A stretch of DNA of 6,782 nucleotides, from positions 1 through 6,782 of the forward strand of contig DRKK01000188.1 of the NCBI GenBank assembly GCA_011051815.1, in the 5' to 3' direction. Position 1 is the first letter of the stretch, and each line of letters opens with the position of its first letter. The DNA is from Sphingomonadales bacterium (GTDB lineage Bacteria > Pseudomonadota > Alphaproteobacteria > Sphingomonadales > Emcibacteraceae). Position numbers and translations under genes: made by a program. Of the stretch, positions 1 to 6,174 are shown in pieces. Below the pieces are notes generated by a model. That model was not told the DNA's origin and searched no databases. It worked only from the letters and a program-made list of their open reading frames with translations.

Positions 1-470
1 ATGACCTGATCCTGTAGCTGAACACCCATACGGTTTTTCTGATTTTTCTGATTACGATATAGATTAAGGCTTGATTTCAAATCCCTATCAACGGCAAATA
101 ACCTGGTATTGGTCCTTATCCTACCGTATCTTTCCGATGTGAAATCATAAGACACAAGCAATTTATTATTATTAGCCCAGACAAACCATCTTAACGACAC
201 CCGCTCCGGCGACGACATACTGCGTGCCGTGCCTTTCAAACGCTCATTAACAATTAAAACTTTTTCCCCTTTATAACGGCTGATATAGGCATAGGCGGTT
301 CCATCCGGGGAAAGGCGTACATTTGATATCTGTGGCAGGTCTGCAAAAGCCTCAACTGGTAATTTTTCTGCTAAGGATTTGCTCTGCGCTGCGATATTGA
401 ACGTTAAAATTACAAGAGCGTAAGCTGCTATCCATAATGTTTTGTCCCAAAGAAACTTTCTCACCTTCAT
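1..470 (-). CDS. Exported S9 (prolyl oligopeptidase-like) family peptidase, N-terminal part, cut by window edge
   Basis: An open minus-strand frame starts at the ATG at 470-468 and runs off the left edge after 156 codons with no stop. Residues 1-30 look like a signal peptide: a basic start (KVRK), a hydrophobic core around 11-27 (TLWIAAYALVILTFNIA), then a small/polar stretch where signal peptidase could cut. The mature part begins with an ADLPQISNVRLSPDG segment (residues 43-57) followed by AYAYIS. This is the typical first blade of the beta-propeller in exported S9 or prolyl-oligopeptidase-like hydrolases of proteobacteria, which trim or degrade peptides in the periplasm. The catalytic alpha/beta-hydrolase domain would lie outside the window, so activity cannot be judged. 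The start is uncertain: the purine-rich AAGGGGA touches the ATG, while a GTG two codons later is better spaced. It lies downstream of the aldolase gene on the same strand but 200 nt away, so it is probably a separate unit. Confidence 0.7.
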   Translation of the reverse strand, partial: MKVRKFLWDKTLWIAAYALVILTFNIAAQSKSLAEKLPVEAFADLPQISNVRLSPDGTAYAYISRYKGEKVLIVNERLKGTARSMSSPERVSLRWFVWANNNKLLVSYDFTSERYGRIRTNTRLFAVDRDLKSSLNLYRNQKNQKNRMGVQLQDQV

Positions 471-477
471 TCCCCTT
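471..477 (-). promoter_or_regulatory. Ribosome binding site of the S9 peptidase gene, unusually close to its ATG
   Basis: The minus strand reads AAGGGGA immediately before the ATG at 470-468, leaving about one base between the G run and the start codon. Normal spacing is about 5-9 nt. The GTG at 464-462 (codon 3) lies about 7 nt from the G run and could be the real start. Both choices keep the same signal peptide core. Confidence 0.45.
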
Positions 478-491
478 ATATTTTTTATATA

Positions 492-520
492 AAAATAAAT
501 CAAATATGTACCATTTTCAA
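492..520 (-). promoter_or_regulatory. Weak sigma70-like promoter candidate for the S9 peptidase gene
   Basis: On the minus strand a TTGAAA (520-515) is followed after 17 nt by TATTTT (497-492). That is five and four matches to the -35 and -10 consensus. The predicted start would be about 15 nt before the ATG. The whole 471-670 gap is very AT-rich, so chance matches are expected. Apart from this candidate and an AT-only inverted repeat (599-607 with 634-642), I see no gene or clear terminator in the gap. Confidence 0.25.
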
Positions 521-670
521 ATATGGCTTATTTTATTGTAAATAACATTTAAAACAATAGGATAGATTAAAGTGCACAGCAATCCCCCATGGCATTTTTA
601 TAATTTTATCTTCCAATAAACAGAATGGATCGCAAAATTATACCAGAGTACTTCCCCCATTTTCATCTCG

Positions 671-1738
671 CTATTTAGCCAATGACTTCCCGGCGGAGCC
701 CAGGTCGGCGATGGCCTCATCCAGACGGGTGATAAAGCCCTGTTCCCCGGCACGGAGCCATTTGCGCGGGTCATATTGCTTTTTATAGGGAGTGCCGTCT
801 TCCGGGTCGATCTGATGTGTAAAGGCCTTGGCATTACCCATGACATATTTGCCCACCGCCTCCGCAAAGGCAAACTGGGTATCCGTGTCAATATTCATTT
901 TGAACACGCCGTAAGTCAGGGCCTCGGCAATCTTGGCTTTTTCAGACCCCGAGCCGCCGTGGAAAACCAGATTGAGGGGATTTTTCGCCGTATTGTGACG
1001 GTCAGTGACCAAATTCTGACTGTTCAGGAGAATTTCCGGGCGCAATTGCACATTGCCCGGCTTATAGACACCGTGAACATTGCCGAAAGACGCCGCCACG
1101 GAAAAATGCCCGATGGGAGACAGCAACTCATAAGCCTTTAACACATCCTCCGGCTGGGTATAGAGGTGGGAATTGTCGGCGTCCGCATCAACCTCATGGC
1201 CGACACCATCTTCCTCGCCGCCAGTAATACCCAGCTCAATCTCAAGGCTCATATCTAACGCGGCCATGCGCCGCAATACCCGCGCACATTCATTCAGGTT
1301 ATCGTCAATAGCCTCTTCGGACAGGTCCAGCATATGAGAAGTATAAAGCGGGCGGCCCTTTTCAGCATAATAGGTTTCTGAATGATCAATCAGCGCATCC
1401 ACCCACGGCACCAGCTTGCGATTGGCGTGGTCCGTATGCAACACCACACAGATGCCGTAATGTTCCGCCAGAAGATGCACATGATGAGCCGCCGATACCG
1501 CGCCCAGAACCTTGGCCTGAAAAGCATCCGCCATGCCCTGCCCGGCATAGAATTGCGCGCCGCCATTGGAAAACTGGATAATCACGTCGCTGTTGTTGCG
1601 CGCCGCCGCCTCCATCACCGCATTGACACTGTCCGTGCCCACGCAATTCACCGCCGCCAGCGCATAGCCGCCATCCTTACAAGCATTGACAAGTTGGGTA
1701 TAGTCTTCGCCGCTCACGACGCCGGGTTTTAGAGCCAT
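671..1738 (-). CDS. fbaA: Class II fructose-1,6-bisphosphate aldolase (FbaA type)
   Basis: This 355-residue cytoplasmic enzyme reversibly splits fructose-1,6-bisphosphate into glyceraldehyde-3-phosphate and dihydroxyacetone phosphate in glycolysis and gluconeogenesis. It is a zinc-dependent TIM barrel. The sequence matches the E. coli FbaA (class IIA) type over its whole length, which is about 359 residues there. Visible motifs are VLHTDHA at 99-105 (Asp103 general acid/base, His104 zinc ligand), LEIELG with Glu168, GGEEDG at 173-178 (Glu176), NVHGVYKPGN with zinc ligand His222, FHGGSGS with zinc ligand His260, and MNIDTDTQ at 281-288 for substrate binding. All expected metal and catalytic residues are present. 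The start ATG is preceded by AAGGA at 1751-1747. The gene is probably a single-gene unit with its own promoter in the divergent gap shared with the SDH-type protease gene. The N-terminus begins directly in the family fold, supporting this start. Confidence 0.96.
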   Translation of the reverse strand: MALKPGVVSGEDYTQLVNACKDGGYALAAVNCVGTDSVNAVMEAAARNNSDVIIQFSNGGAQFYAGQGMADAFQAKVLGAVSAAHHVHLLAEHYGICVVLHTDHANRKLVPWVDALIDHSETYYAEKGRPLYTSHMLDLSEEAIDDNLNECARVLRRMAALDMSLEIELGITGGEEDGVGHEVDADADNSHLYTQPEDVLKAYELLSPIGHFSVAASFGNVHGVYKPGNVQLRPEILLNSQNLVTDRHNTAKNPLNLVFHGGSGSEKAKIAEALTYGVFKMNIDTDTQFAFAEAVGKYVMGNAKAFTHQIDPEDGTPYKKQYDPRKWLRAGEQGFITRLDEAIADLGSAGKSLAK

Positions 1739-1775
1739 TAGATCAGTCCTTATATTATATAGAATTTATTGTTTT

Positions 1776-1787
1776 GATTATATAATC
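1776..1787. repeat. 12-bp perfect palindrome over the fbaA -10 box
   Basis: GATTATATAATC reads the same on both strands and therefore places TATAAT on each. It could be a regulator half-site pair or a bidirectional -10 element. It could also be chance in a very AT-rich 241-nt divergent gap (1739-1979). Confidence 0.5.
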
Positions 1788-1804
1788 TGCTTTCTCTATC
1801 GCAA
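1777..1804 (-). promoter_or_regulatory. Probable sigma70-type promoter of fbaA
   Basis: On the minus strand TTGCGA (1804-1799) is followed after 16 nt by a perfect TATAAT (1782-1777), giving a leader of about 30 nt to the fbaA ATG. The -10 box sits inside the 12-bp perfect palindrome GATTATATAATC (1776-1787). A second TATAAT at 1759-1754 is too close to the ribosome binding site to be the main -10. Confidence 0.5.
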
Positions 1805-1915
1805 GAGAAAAGCACCACATTACAATAGGTTTCTTAATTGCCTTTCTTTCTAGGTCCGATAAATTACTATTCTGTGAAAGTTTTAATTTCTACCTTTTTA
1901 TAATGGCTTACTATC

Positions 1916-1944
1916 TTGCCAATCATATCCGGTCATACTATCCT
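1916..1944 (+). promoter_or_regulatory. Candidate sigma70-type promoter of the SDH-type protease gene
   Basis: TTGCCA (1916-1921, five of six consensus bases) is followed after 17 nt by TATCCT (1939-1944, four of six). The predicted start near 1951 leaves a leader of about 29 nt, ending in a weak ribosome binding site (TTGAGAAAA) before the ATG at 1980. Confidence 0.4.
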
Positions 1945-1979
1945 CCATTATCAACATACATTTAAGTATTGAGAAAACT

Positions 1980-3005
1980 ATGTCAGAACAGAAAAAGCCA
2001 GAAAACGTCACAAAATCCATCAAAATCAAAGAACCTCCTGTTCTTTTTAAAGAAACACAAACTTTAATAAAACAACTGGAGAAGAAATTTAATGCCCCGG
2101 TTTTCTGTTACTGGAATAACTCACGGGGTGGCGTTTGTTCCAATGACGTGATTGCATTATTTGATGCCCTAGAACAAATCGAACATCAGAAAACTATTTA
2201 TATTTTCATTAAATCTGATGGTGGAAATGGCGAAGCGTCATTGCGTTTTGTAAATTTATTGCGACAACATTGTGACGAATTAATCGCCTTGATACCATTG
2301 GAATGTTCCTCAGCCGCAACGATGATCGCACTTGGCGCAAATGAGATTCAAATGGGACCTATGGCTTTCCTCTCAGCTATTGATACATCCCTAACCCATG
2401 ACCTGTCCCCTATTGACAGGGATAATGACCGAGTATCCGTAAGTTTGGACGAGTTAAATCGAGTCGTAAAACTTTGGCAAAATGAAAATAAGGAAAACAG
2501 CAATCCTTATCAACATCTGTTTCAACATGTACATCCTCTTGTGATTGGTGCTGTGGACCGCGCTGAATCCCTATCAAAAATGCTCTGCGAGGAGATACTT
2601 TCCTTCCATATGCATGATACGGAAAAGATTAGTTATATTTCTGATACGCTAAATTCCAAATATCCTGCACATGGCTATCCAATATTATTAAACGAAGCAA
2701 AAAAAATTGGCCTGAATGTAAAATCTATGGATCATCAAGCCCACCAAATTCTTTTAGACCTAAACAACTTTTATAGCGAAATGGGACAAAAGGCCACGAC
2801 AGATTTTAACGAAATCAAGGCCCATGGAAATGAAATTCTAAATATCCTGGAAACAACAAATAAACAACTTTACTACCAACAGGACAAAGACTGGTTCTAT
2901 CGTTCTGAAGAACGCCGCTGGATAACGATGAATGATAACAGTTCATGGCGTAAAAATGAATCCATTGATGGTCAAATAAAGTCATCTATCTTACATATTG
3001 CATAA
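1980..3005 (+). CDS. SDH-type (formerly DUF114) ClpP-fold serine protease, no obvious membrane anchor
   Basis: This 341-residue protein resembles the serine dehydrogenase proteinase (SDH_sah) family, ATP-independent proteases distantly related to ClpP and SppA. Residues 72-82 (TIYIFIKSDGG) are a beta strand plus the Gly-Gly turn expected to form the oxyanion hole. Residues 107-125 (ending SSAATMIALGANEIQMG) carry the probable nucleophile Ser111. MAFLSAIDTS contributes Asp135, and AHGYPILLNEAKKIGL contributes His231. The order Ser-Asp-His is the one described for this family, so the active site looks intact. There is no signal peptide or clear hydrophobic helix at the N-terminus, so I infer a cytoplasmic protein, unlike membrane-anchored relatives. 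Residues 160-215 are a charged helical insert. Residues 260-341 form a tail with probable helix and an aromatic/basic patch (WFYRSEERRW, 305-314) of unknown role. The gene is AT-rich compared with the ribosomal genes. It is monocistronic and converges on rplQ. Its substrate is unknown. Confidence 0.75.
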   Translation: MSEQKKPENVTKSIKIKEPPVLFKETQTLIKQLEKKFNAPVFCYWNNSRGGVCSNDVIALFDALEQIEHQKTIYIFIKSDGGNGEASLRFVNLLRQHCDELIALIPLECSSAATMIALGANEIQMGPMAFLSAIDTSLTHDLSPIDRDNDRVSVSLDELNRVVKLWQNENKENSNPYQHLFQHVHPLVIGAVDRAESLSKMLCEEILSFHMHDTEKISYISDTLNSKYPAHGYPILLNEAKKIGLNVKSMDHQAHQILLDLNNFYSEMGQKATTDFNEIKAHGNEILNILETTNKQLYYQQDKDWFYRSEERRWITMNDNSSWRKNESIDGQIKSSILHIA

Positions 3006-3011
3006 AACCAT

Positions 3012-3050
3012 AAAAAAACGGCCCCGCGACATATGCGCAAGGGCCGTTTT
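3012..3050 (-). terminator. Strong intrinsic terminator of the rpsM-rplQ operon, probably bidirectional
   Basis: AAAACGGCCC (3015-3024) and GGGCCGTTTT (3041-3050) form a perfect 10-bp stem around a 16-nt loop, which can itself fold through GCG/CGC (3026-3028 with 3036-3038). Read on the minus strand, the hairpin starts 22 nt after the rplQ stop and ends in a run of seven T, a textbook Rho-independent terminator. Read on the plus strand, it starts 9 nt after the SDH-type protease stop and ends in TTTT, so it probably terminates that gene too. Confidence 0.9.
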
Positions 3051-3072
3051 AGAATTTATCTGCCAAAAAGGG

Positions 3073-3504
3073 TCAGGCGGCTTCGGTTTCGTCAGTTTCA
3101 ACTTCCTGAACCGGACCACTATCCTGGCCTTTGGCATCCTCATCCCGGTCAACCAGTTCGATCACCGCAACCGGTGCCGCATCACCATGACGGAAACCAG
3201 CTTTCAGAACACGGGTATATCCCCCGTTACGTTCTTTATAGCGTTCAGCCAAGGTATCAAACAGCTTTTGCACAATTTCCTTGTCCGATGCGGGCAGCTT
3301 TGAGGCGGCCTGACGACGGGCATGGAGGGACCCACGCTTGCCAAGGGTAATCAGACGCTCCACAATCGGACGCAGTTCTTTTGCCTTTGGCAGGGTTGTT
3401 ACGATCTGTTCGTGTTTCAAAAGGGCGCTTGCCATATTGGCAAACATCGCTTTACGATGTGAACTTGTTTTATTCAGCTTACGCCCAGCTCTGCGATGGC
3501 GCAT
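3073..3504 (-). CDS. rplQ: 50S ribosomal protein L17
   Basis: L17 is a large-subunit protein near the peptide exit tunnel. The 143-residue sequence opens with [20 protein letters not shown] and continues with [29 protein letters not shown] (29-56), both diagnostic. It ends its conserved part with [27 protein letters not shown] (94-120). E. coli L17 has about 127 residues. The extra residues are an acidic, low-complexity tail (121-143: [10 protein letters not shown]...ETDETEAA), a known kind of variable extension in alphaproteobacterial L17. The start is fixed by a strong AAGGAG (3518-3513) eight bases ahead of the ATG. It is the last gene of the alpha operon, 60 nt after rpoA and directly before the terminator. 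Confidence 0.97.
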   Translation of the reverse strand: MRHRRAGRKLNKTSSHRKAMFANMASALLKHEQIVTTLPKAKELRPIVERLITLGKRGSLHARRQAASKLPASDKEIVQKLFDTLAERYKERNGGYTRVLKAGFRHGDAAPVAVIELVDRDEDAKGQDSGPVQEVETDETEAA

Positions 3505-3564
3505 ATCTCTTACTCCTTGAGGGGGTATCCATCCATCGGACCCGACCCATTAAAAATCCAAAAA

Positions 3565-4581
3565 TTAGAATTCCTGTTCCATTTTCTTGACAAGTTCGTC
3601 AATATTTTCTGGCGGCCATCCCGGATTATCCATTCCAAGACGCAGCCCCATGGTGGACAGCACTTCCTTGATCTCATTCAATGATTTACGGCCAAAGTTC
3701 GGTGTGCGGAGCATTTCTGCTTCAGTCTTGCGTACAAGATCACCGATATAGACGATATTATCATTTTTCAGGCAGTTAGCGGAACGTACGGACAGTTCCA
3801 GCTCGTCAACCCGCCGCAGCAGGTTACGGTTAAAGTCAGGCTCGTCTGATTCTTTTTCCGTCGCCGTATCTTCAGGCTCGTCAAAGTTGATGAATGTCTG
3901 AAGCTGGTCCTGCAAAATGCGGGCGGAAAAGGCCAGCGCATCTTCCGGCGTGATCGTACCATCGGTTTCAATGGTCATGATCAGCTTGTCATAGTCCAGA
4001 ATCTGCCCTTCACGGGTATTTTCCACGCGGTAGCTTACCTTGCTGACCGGGCTGAACAGACTATCGATGGGAATCAGGCCAATCGGCGCATCATCCGGAC
4101 GGTTATTGACCGCCGCCACATAGCCCTTACCGGTTTCAACGGTAAGTTCCATACGAAGCTCGGCCCCGTCATCCAGCGTACAGAGAACAAAGTCCGGGTT
4201 GTGAATAGTCACATCCGCCACTTCGCTGATCTGACCGGCAGTTACTTCGCCGGGGCCGGTTGCCTGAAGGGTCAGACGTTTTTTGTCTGTACCTTCCATT
4301 TCAACGGCGATTTTCTTGATGTTAAGTACAACATCCGTCACATCTTCCCGAACACCCGGGATAGACGAAAATTCATGTAACACATTGTCGATATGGATAG
4401 ACGTTACCGCCGCACCTTGAAGCGAAGACAATAATACCCGGCGCAATGAATTGCCCAAGGTCATGCCATAGCCGCGTTCCAGCGGCTCCGCAACGATGGT
4501 TACTTTTCTGCGCTCATCCCCAACTTGTTTAATGTCAAGGGTGGACGGCTTAATCAGTTCTTGCCAATTCTTCTGGATCAC
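3565..4581 (-). CDS. rpoA: DNA-directed RNA polymerase subunit alpha
   Basis: This 338-residue protein is the alpha subunit, whose dimer seeds core polymerase assembly and contacts promoter UP elements and activators. The N-terminal domain (about 1-235) includes [21 protein letters not shown] (33-53), with Arg48 matching the assembly arginine of the family. An acidic linker follows (about 234-250, [15 protein letters not shown]). The C-terminal domain (about 255-320) contains [19 protein letters not shown], in which Arg266, Asn269 and Cys270 correspond to the E. coli DNA-contact residues 265, 268 and 269, and then [16 protein letters not shown]. The start codon is GTG, supported by AAGGA at 4594-4590 and by the family N-terminus. 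The gene lies 40 nt after rpsK with no rpsD between them. Confidence 0.98.
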   Translation of the reverse strand: MIQKNWQELIKPSTLDIKQVGDERRKVTIVAEPLERGYGMTLGNSLRRVLLSSLQGAAVTSIHIDNVLHEFSSIPGVREDVTDVVLNIKKIAVEMEGTDKKRLTLQATGPGEVTAGQISEVADVTIHNPDFVLCTLDDGAELRMELTVETGKGYVAAVNNRPDDAPIGLIPIDSLFSPVSKVSYRVENTREGQILDYDKLIMTIETDGTITPEDALAFSARILQDQLQTFINFDEPEDTATEKESDEPDFNRNLLRRVDELELSVRSANCLKNDNIVYIGDLVRKTEAEMLRTPNFGRKSLNEIKEVLSTMGLRLGMDNPGWPPENIDELVKKMEQEF

Positions 4582-4621
4582 GGTTTAAATCCTTGTCAGT
4601 TTTTGTTCCAAATACCCTGAA

Positions 4622-5008
4622 TTATACTCTGCGACGTTTCGGCGGACGGCACCCGTTATGGGGAATCGGGGTTACATCACGGATCGTGGTGATGGTAAAG
4701 CCAATTGCCTGTAAAGCCCGAAGTGCGGATTCGCGGCCTGAACCGGGTCCCTTCACTTCAACCTCAAGGGTTTTCATGCCATGCTCCTGAGCTTTTTTAC
4801 CCGCATCTTCCGCCGCCATCTGCGCCGCATATGGTGTGGATTTACGAGAACCTTTAAAGCCCATCACACCAGCGGTTGACCAGGCAATTGCATTGCCCTG
4901 AGCATCCGTAATGGTGATAATAGTGTTATTGAACGTTGAATTCACATGGGCAACGCCATTGGTGATATTCTTGCGTTCTCTGCGTTTTACGCGTTTTTCT
5001 TCAGCCAT
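4622..5008 (-). CDS. rpsK: 30S ribosomal protein S11
   Basis: S11 is a small-subunit platform protein that binds 16S rRNA and lies beside the mRNA path near the exit site. The 128 residues, the usual length, include [30 protein letters not shown] (18-47), the [18 protein letters not shown] core (50-67), [14 protein letters not shown] (86-99) and the invariant C-terminus [16 protein letters not shown]. The Asn-Gly at 118-119 matches the site that becomes isoaspartate in E. coli S11. It follows rpsM after 11 nt. Its ribosome binding site (TAAGG, 5022-5018) overlaps the rpsM stop codon, suggesting coupled translation. Confidence 0.98.
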   Translation of the reverse strand: MAEEKRVKRRERKNITNGVAHVNSTFNNTIITITDAQGNAIAWSTAGVMGFKGSRKSTPYAAQMAAEDAGKKAQEHGMKTLEVEVKGPGSGRESALRALQAIGFTITTIRDVTPIPHNGCRPPKRRRV

Positions 5009-5019
5009 TTATCGATACC

Positions 5020-5388
5020 TTATTTCTTCTTGCCGGCGATCGCAACGGCCTTACCCTTACGGGTGCGGGCGTTGGTGCTGGTGCGTTGACCACGAACGGG
5101 AAGTTTTTTACGATGACGTATGCCACGGTATGCCCCGAGGTCCATCAAACGCTTGATATTCATCGCTGTATCACGGCGCAGGTCACCCTCCACCATACAA
5201 TCACTATCGATTGTCTCGCGGATCCTGATAACCTCTGCATCACTCAGCTGGTTCACCCGAACTTCGGGCTTGATGCCAACCTTCTCACAAATTTGTTTTG
5301 CTATTGCCGGACCAATCCCATGGATATAAGTCAATGCAATTACCACCCTCTTTCCGGTGGGTATATTCACGCCAGAAATACGTGCCAC
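5020..5388 (-). CDS. rpsM: 30S ribosomal protein S13
   Basis: S13 sits in the head of the small subunit and forms bridges to the large subunit, contacting the P-site tRNA through its tail. The 122 residues start with [15 protein letters not shown], contain the helix-turn region [14 protein letters not shown] (21-34) and [16 protein letters not shown] (88-103), and end in the basic [18 protein letters not shown] tail. The start codon is GTG at 5388-5386, eight bases after GGGAG (5401-5397). No upstream alternative gives the family N-terminus. It is the first gene of the alpha operon here, with its own promoter and a structured leader in the 135-nt gap behind adk. Confidence 0.98.
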   Translation of the reverse strand: MARISGVNIPTGKRVVIALTYIHGIGPAIAKQICEKVGIKPEVRVNQLSDAEVIRIRETIDSDCMVEGDLRRDTAMNIKRLMDLGAYRGIRHRKKLPVRGQRTSTNARTRKGKAVAIAGKKK

Positions 5389-5427
5389 GATCGTTTCTCC
5401 CGATCTAAAAAATCATAAAACAGCAAT

Positions 5428-5447
5428 CCCCACGGTTACCCGTGAAG
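5428..5447 (-). promoter_or_regulatory. GNRA-capped hairpin at the predicted 5' end of the rpsM leader RNA
   Basis: On the minus strand CUUCACGG (5447-5440) pairs with CCGUGGGG (5435-5428), including two G-U pairs, around the tetraloop GUAA. The stem begins within a few bases of the predicted transcript start. No T run follows directly, so it is not a simple terminator. A 5' stabilising stem or a ribosomal-protein binding site are both possible. Confidence 0.55.
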
Positions 5448-5454
5448 TTGCGCG

Positions 5455-5482
5455 ATTATATGTATTAAAAACCCGCAGTCAA
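5455..5482 (-). promoter_or_regulatory. Strong sigma70-type promoter of the rpsM-rpsK-rpoA-rplQ operon
   Basis: TTGACT (5482-5477, five of six consensus bases) is followed after 16 nt by a perfect TATAAT (5460-5455). The predicted start near 5449 gives a leader of about 60 nt before the rpsM GTG. It lies in the only sizeable gap of the cluster, just after adk, so the alpha operon can probably be transcribed independently of the upstream spc genes. Confidence 0.8.
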
Positions 5483-5523
5483 CCTTAGAGACAAAACTTT
5501 TACCAAGTTTATCCCGATAGAGA

Positions 5524-6174
5524 CTACAGCTTGTTCAATACGTCATTTATCTGAACGGCAACATCATCAATGTCAGCCATTCCGTCAACAGTTCTAAGCA
5601 CCCCTTGCTTGCTGTAAAAAGGCAGCAAAGGTGCCGTTTGTGTGTGATAAGTCGCCAGTCTGGAAACAACCGTTTCACGGTTATCGTCAGCCCGACGTGT
5701 GAAATTCGTAGAACCACAGCTGTCACACACGCCAGCCTTTTGTGGTTTGAGGTTAGTATCATGGTAACCCTGATTACATTCCGCGCAGGTATAGCGCCCG
5801 GTAATCCGGTCAACAAGAGATTCGTCATCAACCTTCATTTCGACAACCGCGTCGACTTTCAGGCCTTTTTCTTTCAACAGCGCATCCAGAGCTTCTGCCT
5901 GGGCCACGGTGCGGGGAAAACCATCGAGCAGAAAACCCTGCTTGCAATCGTCTTCCTCTATTCTGTCGGCAATGATCCCGATCACGATTTCATCAGTGAC
6001 CAGCTTGCCTGCATTCATAAATTCTTTGGCTTTCTTGCCCACCTCAGTACCGGCGGCAACGGCAGCGCGCAACATATCACCCGTGGATAGTTGAACCAGA
6101 CCATGTTCCGCCATGATGCGAGCGGCCTGCGTTCCTTTTCCGGCGCCGGGCGGGCCAAGCAGGATAATAATCAT
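5524..6174 (-). CDS. adk: Adenylate kinase, long zinc-binding form
   Basis: Adenylate kinase converts ATP plus AMP to two ADP in the cytoplasm. The 216-residue protein has the P-loop GPPGAGKGT (7-15), the AMP-binding region with QLSTGDMLR (28-36) and DGFPRT (84-89), and the long LID domain (about 123-160). The LID carries four cysteines, Cys130, Cys133, Cys150 and Cys153, in a CxxC...CxxC pattern known to bind a structural zinc, instead of the hydrogen-bonded residues of E. coli Adk. RRADDNRETVVSRL (160-173) supplies conserved arginines of the closed active site. Its ATG overlaps the secY stop codon by 4 nt (ATGA), and GGGGAG lies inside the end of secY, so translation is probably coupled. 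Placement between secY and rpsM is typical of alphaproteobacteria. Confidence 0.97.
   Translation of the reverse strand: MIIILLGPPGAGKGTQAARIMAEHGLVQLSTGDMLRAAVAAGTEVGKKAKEFMNAGKLVTDEIVIGIIADRIEEDDCKQGFLLDGFPRTVAQAEALDALLKEKGLKVDAVVEMKVDDESLVDRITGRYTCAECNQGYHDTNLKPQKAGVCDSCGSTNFTRRADDNRETVVSRLATYHTQTAPLLPFYSKQGVLRTVDGMADIDDVAVQINDVLNKL

Noticed and set aside
577..587. Shared 11-12-mer CAGCAATCCCC at 577-587 and 5421-5431
   Set aside because: A match of this length is expected about once by chance in a window this size, and the flanks differ.
599..642. Inverted repeat (599-607 with 634-642) downstream of fbaA as a terminator
   Set aside because: The stem is 9 bp of A and T only, with a 26-nt loop, in very AT-rich DNA. 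It would be weak and is expected by chance. No other clear fbaA terminator was seen.
776..1732. Open frames on the plus strand and in other minus frames across fbaA
   Set aside because: They overlap a full-length conserved aldolase and have no ribosome binding site or family-like sequence.
2998..3350. Plus-strand open frames over rplQ and its terminator (2998-3303, 3033-3350)
   Set aside because: They are antisense shadows of rplQ, whose frame is unmistakable, and their translations show no recognisable family.
3505..3564. Possible separate promoter or rpmJ-like small gene between rpoA and rplQ
   Set aside because: The 60-nt gap holds a strong ribosome binding site but no convincing -35/-10 pair and no room for a gene.
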